64,000 nucleotides of DNA from Aphrophora alni. Its lineage: Eukaryota; Arthropoda; Insecta; Hemiptera; Aphrophoridae. Below are positions 56,346 through 64,000 of the stretch, one piece after another. The position numbers were made by a program, and so were the translations under genes. How positions within the stretch are numbered: the stretch's first letter is position 1; the number at the start of each line of letters is the position of its first letter. A model generated the notes under the pieces. It was not told the origin of the DNA. It made no database searches and was given only the letters and a program-made list of their open reading frames with translations. The DNA lies in the NCBI GenBank assembly GCA_963513935.1, contig OY740772.1, positions 16,772,098 to 16,836,097 of the forward strand, written 5' to 3'.

Positions 56346-57239
56346 ATGCTCTTCTAGCTTATCTTCCCGAATTGTAAATGTATAATATGAATATTTGACA
56401 AGAAGGTTAATTTAACTAAAACAAGGTTCATCCCCAGAACTTATTGTTAAGTTCAAATTTGTATGTTATTGTTGTTTGGTTTGATTTGTTGTTTTTATGT
56501 AGAGGACTATTTTACACTGGGTTCTTGTTAAGGCGATGATTACCATAAAGGTTTTTCATAATTAAATAACAAAAATCTTGGTTTTTGGTCTTATTCCAAC
56601 CATGCATTTATTCAGCTATGATTTTCATTGGTATTAATTATCAATAATAAATCTCCCCCCCCCCCCTTCGTCTCACCTGTATGCAACTCATTCAATTAAA
56701 CCACCATGTACAGTGTTTATAGTGAACATTTTCCACCTGTAAAATTTTTATACTCATTCCTATTCAAAAGCTTACAACAACAGCTAATTAATTAATATTT
56801 GTTTTAATTACAAAACTATGTGTACAATTTAAAGATTATTTCAGAAGATAAACGTTCATTATTCAAATGGTTTCATTAGTTTATAATTTGGTTTTTAATT
56901 AATTTATTAATTCCTGTTTACACAGTATAATTAAAAACAAAAAAAAATTAATTGTGAGTTTGATATAAATAGTGTTCTGTAATAGGTAGGCCTATGACAT
57001 AATTATACTTTAACAACAGCACAAAGCTACTTATCAAGTATCAAAACAGATGGGATTGTTGACAAAACAAATTACACGTCAAGATAACAGAGTTACACTG
57101 AATTGTATTAAATTGTGGGAATACGTTGTTGATTTTAAAATAATTTAGTTTCCTAAAAGGTTTGATAATTGTTTTTGTCATAATTCCATTTGCATGCTTA
57201 CTGAACTAAGCCAGAGCTTAGATTTTTTACTTCCTCATG
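56346..57239. other. AT-rich DNA, nothing recognised
   Basis: Contains a C-run at about 56655-56668. No gene. Confidence 0.35.
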
Positions 57240-58183
57240 TATACACAGTATAGAGACAATAATGTGATGGGTCAAAAATTCAATGTAGATGTTTTTACAG
57301 ATATGTTTTTACAGAAATGGAGTTTCTTAATGTTGAAGACACTTGAACAGATTAGAGTGTGGGGAACATCTTTATTTTGGATAGACACTTATCTGTCCAA
57401 CAGGACTAATGTGTAGTTGCAGGAAGGCTATCAAATTATTTTTGGGGTCTACATGGCTCAGTCTTAGGACCTATGTTATTTTTTGTATATGTAAGTGATA
57501 TATAATTAAAACAAACACTTTTAATTTACCATGGTCGGTAAATTTTAAATAAAGTTGTGGTTTATACTAAAAAGTGTTTGTTTTAATTGTTGAAATTGAA
57601 TACCAACAAGCACCTACGTCCTTAGCATAAATAGTTTTAAGTGATATATGTTCATCTGTCTGTTGATAATTTGATTCAGTATGCAGGTAACACAACTATT
57701 ACCCGTAGGAGCAAGAAATGCTTAAATCTTTGAATAAAAATCTTTTATCATAGTCAACTCTCCATGTCAGTACTTTACAGAAAATAATTTAACTGTCAAT
57801 CTAGACAAAACAAATTATTTATACTTTAATTTAAATCGAAGTGCTGAACTCAGACCAACTGTTATGTTAGGTGATAATATAATAGAAGTGAGTTCTGTTA
57901 AATTCCTAGGTTTGGTAATTGATATCAGACTAACTTGGGAATGTTATGTAGACAGTATTTGCAAAAAAAACTGTGCCCTGGAATTTTTATATTAAAAAAA
58001 TCTTAGAAATTACTGTAACTTTTCAACAATGTTATCAGCTATGGGCTGTTACAACCTCACTTGAACTATGGAATCATATTTTGGGACGATTCATCTAGTG
58101 ATTCATTTTGAGTTCAACAAGTGAAAACGTTCTTTACATTAAAAAAATAATAATAATACTGCTTAAGGCAGGTATAAATATTC
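57240..58183 (+). pseudogene. LINE reverse transcriptase remnant (jockey-type), left part
   Basis: Plus strand, frameshifted: IRVWGTSLFWIDTYLSNRTN, QSLGPMLFFVYVSDI, then after an insertion LIQYAGNTTIT (expected YADDTT), NNLTVNLDKTNYLYF, VKFLGLVIDIRLTW and PHLNYGIIFWDDSS. These are the palm and thumb blocks of insect non-LTR RTs in the correct order. The catalytic ADD has become AGN and frames shift repeatedly, so it is dead. The coding sense resumes at 60219 beyond a DNA element. Confidence 0.82.
57504..57637. mobile_element. 134-bp insertion with 12-bp TSD in the LINE
   Basis: TAAGTGATATAT occurs at 57492-57503 and 57638-57649, and the RT reading VYVSDI continues across the second copy, which proves an insertion. 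The insert contains AATTAAAACAAACACTTTT and its inverse AAAAGTGTTTGTTTTAATT around an AATTTACC/GGTAAATT mini-palindrome, plus an unpaired tail of about 45 bp. A 12-bp TSD points to a target-primed (Penelope- or LINE-like) mechanism rather than a cut-and-paste MITE. Confidence 0.8.
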
Positions 58184-60136
58184 GGTACTTACGTATTAAT
58201 GCCACCGCAGCAACTTTGCGCATATATATATATATATATAAGGTTTGGCCAGGTGTTTATGTATATATATATATATATATATATTATAACGATCTCAAAG
58301 GATCAACAATTGATAAATAATTAATTAATGTCTAGTATAAAATATTAAAATAATAATAATCGATGAAAAGGTTAATATTAATAAATAATTGTAAGAATGA
58401 GTAAATTGGGACAAAACACATGTTACCAAGCAAACTATACCGACAATAGCAGCTGCAAAGTTAAGTTGGGGAGATAACGGTACTAATTTGAAGAACGTGA
58501 CCAATACAAGGAAAGAAAACATTCTGTTTTCTTTGAGGGAAGAAAGTTTGCCGACATACATAAAAAAAGGCACGGTAAAAAGTAAAAACATAACGGAGTT
58601 TGCTACTCGAAGCAGCTGCATGTCATAAACAGGGAACCTAGAAAAAATGAGAAAGTAAATACCTAACGGTATCTCCGAGGGGCGAGGTCAACGTACGTAA
58701 AAAAAAGTAATGTTTTTAGAAAGTTTGGATGTCCAATCAGAAGAGACCTGAGTTTCAAAAATTAGATATAGACCAATAGGCGAGGAAGACGCGGAACTTG
58801 GAAATCGGGGGAGGCAAGATCCAACGGTAAGAAGAGTCAGTCTAAAACTGGGGGTGAGAGTGCGTAGGTCTTGGCCTACAGCTGGGAATCAGAGTAAGGA
58901 GGTGTTAAGAGTCTTAAACTGAGAACCTGAGGGTTTAATTCAAAGTCGTTGAATAACTTAAAGGCAGAGTTGCCACAAAATTTAGTAGTTTTTGTTGTTT
59001 TTGTAATAATAATTAAAGTCAAGGAGTATTAAAGTTGTAAAGGAAGAGGAGAGAATCATTGCGTCGAATTAAGAGTTAAATTGAGAACGAGTTAAGAGAC
59101 CAAGCAGCGTTTAGCGAAAGTAATACCAGGGATTCACCATTCGTCAAGGAACCAGGATTTGCAGCGTCCGACCTCCCAGGATAAGGATATACATGTGTTT
59201 AGTGCGTCGTTAGTGAAGAAAGAGAAATTAAATAAATAAAAGCAGTGGGTGATTGTGTTTGTGTACAAGTGCCAAAAGAGGACGAGGCGTAACTGTTGAT
59301 AAGTACCAAAATTTATAATTATTAATCATTTAGAATCTAGTATTTCACTTTGATGAGTCATAAAAGTTCCCATGCCCGAGATTAAGAGTAAAGTTTTTTA
59401 TGAATTAAATTAAGAGAAAGTAATTGAGCTAGCCGGCAAAATAAAAGTAATTTGAAAATAATATAATTAAATTAAAGAAAATTGTTTTGTAATAGATTTG
59501 CTATAAATTAATAAGAACATTAAGACAAAATCTGTAGAGACATTCGTAGAGTTTTTATGTAAATTGAATAATAAATTAAGATTTTAAAATTGTCAACAAT
59601 TAAATATTGTGTATTAGCATAAATTAGTTTTTAAAGAATGAAAGTGTGAAAGAATGAGTAGTCTTAAGATTGATATGAATATTTAATTGAATGTGATTCT
59701 TGTTATATAAATAACTACATGAGAATAAATCCAGAAGATGGTTAAAAAGGTAGAAGTTGTTTGTGGAATTAATTTAATTCAACCATCCTAGTTTTGGTAA
59801 GATTTCGATAGAAATCAAATAAAATTAATTGTCAGAAATAGATTAGCGCAAAATAAGTGTGGCTAATAAAGATTAAGTTTAAAAGTAAATTCATAAATGT
59901 TTCATAATTCAAAACAAATTAATGCAATTCAAATTAAAGTAAACGTAAATAAACGGTAAAATAATTAAATAAAGGTAACATAGGTGAAGTTACATTTGAC
60001 ACTCCAACGTGTGGCTTTAAGTAAATTAATTTTAATATAATAAAAAATATAACAACTCAATTGTTATAATATATATATAGCTACCTGGCCAAACTTGTCA
60101 TGATATATAATAATATCGCAAAGTAAGCAAATATTG

Positions 60137-60184
<48 letters not shown>

Positions 60185-60218
60185 AAAGTTGCTGCGGTGG
60201 CGTTAATACGTAAGTACC
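58184..60218. mobile_element. 2035-bp TIR element, 8-bp TSD, AT-run subtermini
   Basis: Ends GGTACTTACGTATTAA on both strands, continuing GCCACCGCAGCAACTTTGCG, with one transition between the two TIRs. AAATATTC flanks both sides (58176-58183 and 60219-60226), and the interrupted LINE reads through if one copy is removed. Each TIR is followed by AT dinucleotides and an inverted AGGTTTGGCCAGGTG / CTACCTGGCCAAACTTG block. The interior is AT-rich and purine-biased on plus and has no transposase. An 8-bp TSD fits hAT, P or Merlin-type transposition, but the GG ends do not match the hAT consensus, so I leave it unclassified. Confidence 0.88.
58325..58621 (-). other. 98-codon hydrophobic frame inside the TIR element
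   Basis: Starts at an ATG and contains runs such as MFLLFTVPFFMYVG, AAAIVGIVCLVTCVL and YLLILTFSSIIIILIF, three or four potential membrane segments. AT-rich DNA read in this frame readily gives Phe/Leu/Ile-rich chance proteins, so it may be spurious. I recognise no family. Confidence 0.15.
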
Positions 60219-60345
60219 AAATATTCTTAGGGCTTGGAGAGATGTTTTACGGAACTATTGAGACTTCCTAGTACGTATATTGTACATTAAATACAAGTGT
60301 CATACTACTCTTCATAAGGAGATATAACATACTACTTTTCTTATA
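60219..60345 (+). pseudogene. LINE pol remnant, right part
   Basis: Directly after the TIR element the plus strand reads IFLGLGEMFYGTIETS and CTLNTSVILLF, matching the IFxxLxILTLPSLYI segment that follows the RT thumb in jockey-type LINEs. It continues the remnant ending at 58183. Confidence 0.6.
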
Positions 60346-62439
60346 TGTTATAAAATATTTTATCTTTATTATAAAATCCAAAATAGTGAAGTTACTTTAT
60401 TAAAAATTTATTTGAAATATCTACAACTAGTCTTCAACTACTACTAAATAAGCTGACAATAATGCAGATAATTTCAGTTATATAAATTCATTTGTTTATT
60501 CATTTAAATTATAAATATTTTCTTTTAGTAAATTATTTCTTGTTAAACATTAATAATATTTGCTTTTGAGTTCTTTTAATAACACAACAAGGTTAAATTG
60601 TCTTTAATTACAAAGTTAAATTATTCCAGGCTAGCTCTAGGTTTGGGTTCATTACATATATCTTTATCATAGAATTTCAAAGTTCTTTTATAAATATTAG
60701 TAATTAATATTTATTATTTTCTCGGGGCAGGCACTCGACCAGACATGAACAAACTGTTTTTAACGCATTTTGTGAAGTTACAGTTAAGAAAAATTGAGAT
60801 TTAGGATCGGTGTTCTTTTTTGAAATAGGCTTATGAATTGTAAAATTTGTTAAAGTTTATCTTCAATATTAAGAGTTTCTGGACTTTATTATGTTTAAAT
60901 TTACAGAGGATACCACTCTCTGTGTGATTTAGCACTGAATTTACCACTGTTTATACTGTTTTAACATACTAAAACTTGACGGCATCACTTTTAAAATTAC
61001 GAATAGAAATTTTCATCTTTGGGCTCTGAAGTCTTGGATTGGAATGAATTTTTGGCTTCGGTTTTGGAATTTAATTGTTGCCGCGGTTCCCAGCATGCAC
61101 TGTTTTTCCGTTCCCTTGGTTACTCAAATAATATTCTTTCGCCTTGTACAATTTGATGTTCCTGACTTGAATAAATTATAATTTTGATATTACTTTATGT
61201 CTTTTTTGCCTTTGGTCTCGTGATAATATTTATTCATATTTACATTGCCGATTCTTAAATGAGTTTACTGATTTTATTGTTAATTGTATAATTTCCCGTT
61301 CCAACAGAATGACGTACTTATATCTATGACTCAAGTAGTCCTATTTCTAATTCTAATTATATAACATTTGGGTCTTACGGTTACTATTTATGTTCTTAAA
61401 TTTACTTTAAGGATTGTTTTACTATTCTAACAGATATTGTGACTTATTATTTATTTTTATTTGATTTTATTAATTTCGATTGTGATAGTCGTTTCTTTGA
61501 TCTAGTTGTACTAACAAAAACATGGCGTTCATAGGGAATGCGTTTTACCTTCATATATTGTATATGCTATCTTCTGATGATTAAAATAAAAAATAGTTGT
61601 TTACTGAGGCTATATATATATATATGTGTAGTGCTTATATTAATTTATGGTGTAGTGTTTGTGATAGTATTATGGAATTGGTTTCAATGTGTTTGTTTAG
61701 ATGTGAGGTTATAGGTTTTCATGTTACAAGGCTCTGTCTAGGCTTTATTCTATATTTGAGAATTATATTTGATAATATCCATTTCTATATGGATTTGGGT
61801 GAATTCTTGGGGTGTGAATTGGTTTTGACATAGTTAATTTAGTTATTGATGATGTTTTTCCTTGTGTATTACTTTCGTAAATTGTTTAGGCCTATCAGCT
61901 GATATTTTAGTGTCGGTTTCTTGGTTGGCTTTGTGGGTCATTGAACTTTGCTTTGTTTTGGTGTCTTTTATTTTAGGCTAACTTTTTATGATTGAATTTG
62001 TGACGTTATAAATGCCCTTTAAATTTGTTTTTGTGAAGTTTACTGAACAATAAATAAATTTATAACTAACAAATTACATTGTAAAATAACATATATAACA
62101 TAATATAACATAACATAACATACATTGAACACTTATTCTTATGGAATTATAGGTTATCCTTACTTATTTTATCAGTTGATTTTGAATTGGTTTAACAAAT
62201 TGAATAAAATTAACAATTGGATCATATGGATCTTATTCTCATATTAGGCTACATATACCTAATTAATTGATATTTTATATCATAATTCATGGTTCATGGG
62301 GTTATACATAGTTTATCATTTAATTTGGGTAACACTTTATAGTTGGGGACACATGTTTTATCATTGGGGTGGGAAACATATAGTTGTCATATGACATATA
62401 GTTCATACTAAGGAATGTCCATTGGACATGGGGAATACA
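60346..62439. other. AT-rich DNA, possibly 3' part of the gypsy element
   Basis: No convincing ORF on either strand. As it lies downstream of a minus-strand integrase it could hold an env relic, untranslated sequence and the 3' LTR, but I could not find a second LTR to delimit it. A GC-richer patch lies near 61080-61130, and AT/ATAAC simple repeats occur near 61610 and 62090. Confidence 0.35.
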
Positions 62440-62850
62440 CATTTCGGGGACACTTTTACATAAATACATATTTTGTGATACTGTTCATTTTTATTTCACT
62501 GTTTTTATATGGGTTCACTATTCATGGAGATATACATATATTTTAACTTATAAATATTTGTGATAATTCACTGTTTATGGGGGGGGATAAGTTGTGTGGG
62601 TTGTGGGAAAAATACTGTTTATGAGGGACCATTTTGTTTGTAGTAAAAACACATTGTTGATGGGGAACATACATATAGATAGTCACATTTTTTATATTTA
62701 AGCACTTTGTTTATGGGGGATATACATATATATAGGGAATTATATATAAATGGATAGTCACATTGTTTATGGTGAACACTTGTTTTATAGGGGACACTTG
62801 TTTTATATTGAATTACATTGTTTATATCGTTGCACTTAACTTTATGTCGA
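62440..62850 (+). repeat. Degenerate ~35-60-bp repeat series
   Basis: The phrase CACTGTTTATGGGG and variants (ATTGTTGATGGGGAACATAC, CTTTGTTTATGGGGGATATA, CATTGTTTATGGTGAACAC) recur at least seven times with TACATATA links. It starts immediately beyond the integrase stop codon. The overlapping 108-codon minus frame reflects this repeat and an integrase shadow. Confidence 0.6.
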
Positions 62851-64000
62851 TTAGGTTGGTTCGTCGGAGGTCTGTACAGGCAAGGCAATTTTGTAACGAC
62901 GTAGGAGAGATATGTGATATGGTCCATAGGTTTTTCCATTATCATCGATTAGGGAGTAAATGGCTTTTCCCATTTTCTTCAATATTTTTAATGGTCCAAC
63001 ATATATTGTGAACAATTTTGCTGTTTCACCATATCCCATACTGGATTGGGGAAATGACTTTACTAGTACTAAATCATTTTCCTTGAGTATCGTTATCTTA
63101 TGTTTTGCATTTAATTTCTCTGCTCTTTTGGCTTGTGTGGTTTTTATTCGAGATTTTGTTAATTCTAACTTTTGTTGAATGGGGATTTGCATTTTGAAAG
63201 GGTTTTGTATTACCTCTTCCCAGAATCTGATATCACATTTGTTTAGTTGTAATTCATTGGGAGTGAAACCAGTGGTTTCATGTTGTATTTCGTTTAGGAA
63301 ACTGTTTATGGTACTTATGTAGTTTGACCAACTTCTGTGATTTTGAGCACAATATGTCCTGAGACAGCGTTTGACTTCTTTTATAGGACGTTCTGCTATG
63401 TTTGATATGGGGTGGTATACTGGATTTAGTATGTGTCTTATTTGATTCTCTTCTAGTTTTTGAATCCAAATTCTACTTTTGAATTGAGTACCATGGTCAG
63501 TTAAGATTTTCTTAGGTTTTCCGTATGTGGGTATGTATTCTTTGAATATTCTGTCTATTACTGCCTGTGATGTGGCTCTCTTTAGATTGTATAATTGGAC
63601 AAATTTTGTGAATGTATCCAGAATGATGAAGATATATTGGACACCACCTCGACTTTTTGGTAAAGGACCAATCAAATCGATTGCGATTAGATCTCCTTTT
63701 CCTTCAGATTTGACTCCACTAGTCTCTCCATAGAGAGGATGGTTACTGTGTTTGCATTTTTGGCAGGTGTCGCAGGTTCCTATTAATTGTCTAATTTTCC
63801 TAGCCATATCTTTAAATATGAAATCCTTTTGTAAAATTTGCAGGCATTTCCTTGCTCCACAGTGTAGATAAAATTTATGGCATTCTGAGATTAAAGTATT
63901 GACAAGTGATTGGGGTATTGTAATTAACCAATTGTTGTGATTCTTCTGGTATAGTATGTCGTCATTTATTCTAAATCTATTATGTTCTGTAGTGTTTGAA
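62851..64000 (-). CDS. Ty3/gypsy pol, RNase-H-distal part and integrase (partial)
   Basis: The frame is open from the window edge (63999) to its stop at 62851-62853, about 382 codons, with no frameshift. Domains from the N-side: zinc-binding H2C2 (CHKFYLHCGARKC ... CDTCQKCK); the DDE catalytic core with D in LIAIDLIGPLP, D in ILTDHGTQFKS and E in SNIAERPIKEVKR; and a C-terminal GPY/F module (YVGPLKILKK, then YHISLLRRY). It integrates the cDNA of an LTR retrotransposon. RT and RNase H should lie just beyond the right edge. GPY/F supports Ty3/gypsy rather than BEL or copia. All catalytic residues are present, so the parent copy may be young. The ATG at 63807 is not a real start. Confidence 0.92.
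   Translation of the reverse strand, partial: SNTTEHNRFRINDDILYQKNHNNWLITIPQSLVNTLISECHKFYLHCGARKCLQILQKDFIFKDMARKIRQLIGTCDTCQKCKHSNHPLYGETSGVKSEGKGDLIAIDLIGPLPKSRGGVQYIFIILDTFTKFVQLYNLKRATSQAVIDRIFKEYIPTYGKPKKILTDHGTQFKSRIWIQKLEENQIRHILNPVYHPISNIAERPIKEVKRCLRTYCAQNHRSWSNYISTINSFLNEIQHETTGFTPNELQLNKCDIRFWEEVIQNPFKMQIPIQQKLELTKSRIKTTQAKRAEKLNAKHKITILKENDLVLVKSFPQSSMGYGETAKLFTIYVGPLKILKKMGKAIYSLIDDNGKTYGPYHISLLRRYKIALPVQTSDEPT

Noticed and set aside
62619..62945. 108-codon minus frame as an env-like ORF overlapping pol
   Set aside because: Its N-terminal third is a shadow of the integrase frame and the rest is the degenerate repeat; no signal peptide, cleavage site or membrane anchor.
62960..63733. 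Plus-strand and second minus-strand frames
   Set aside because: Shadows of the integrase gene.

Overview
The window looks like AT-rich, repeat-dominated, intron-bearing DNA from an arthropod, most likely an insect. The evidence is a spliced exon of a conserved G protein-coupled receptor kinase, remnants of TE groups common in insects (Penelope-like, jockey-like LINE, Ty3/gypsy, mariner, hAT), DUF4780-like gag ORFs, and GGTTA-rich tracts resembling the arthropod telomere motif. A hemipteran is my guess from the texture of the repeats; it is not shown. There is no prokaryotic or organellar gene content.

The only host coding sequence I can defend is one 102-bp, phase-0/phase-0 exon at 47425-47526 (+), from the RGS-homology domain of a GRK2/3-type kinase (Gprk1-like). 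No other exon of that gene is visible. Much of the window is therefore probably a very large, TE-filled intron.

Layout. 1-2.9 kb: unassigned DNA, dispersed repeats and a compound AT/AG microsatellite. 2.86-3.53 kb: an insertion flanked by a 12-bp direct repeat, built of tandem and inverted ~137-bp units, each carrying a hammerhead-ribozyme-like fold. 7.0-12.5 kb: a fold-back element next to a long-TIR element whose core is a 4.46-kb array of about 55 copies of an 81-bp repeat. 15.6-18.0 kb: a broken Penelope-like reverse transcriptase split by a 1061-bp palindromic element. 19.3-25.6 kb: a complete non-coding LTR retrotransposon (2069-bp LTRs, PBS, PPT, AATA target duplication). 28-32 kb: fold-back elements and a hAT MITE with a perfect 8-bp TSD. 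36.3-37.2 kb: transposase remnants. 41.1-42.1 kb: a ~57-bp minisatellite with a 169-bp higher-order repeat. 43.4-44.7 kb: further fold-backs. 45.4-46.2 kb: a Penelope-like GIY-YIG endonuclease remnant followed by its ribozyme-like tail. 47.4-47.9 kb: the kinase exon, a TATG microsatellite and a near-perfect hairpin. 51.0-51.35 kb: an unrecognised 101-codon open segment. 52.7-53.9 kb: an internally deleted LINE. 57.2-60.3 kb: a second LINE split by a 134-bp insert and a 2035-bp TIR element. 62.85 kb to the right edge: an intact Ty3/gypsy integrase on the minus strand.

The elements are nested, so relative ages can be read: LINE before the 2-kb TIR element, Penelope-like RT before the palindromic element, and a dispersed repeat before the LTR element. 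At least four uncharacterised high-copy families recur, called A-D here. A contains GACCAACTCTTGTTCTC. B contains GAGTGAGAAAGTTTGTGCAA. C contains GGATCTGCTT...GGTAAGTACCATGATGG. D contains CCGTCTGTCTGCCATTTTGTG and often starts near TATACAGGGTGT. The most interesting content is the set of ribozyme-bearing units and the minisatellite housed inside a TIR element.
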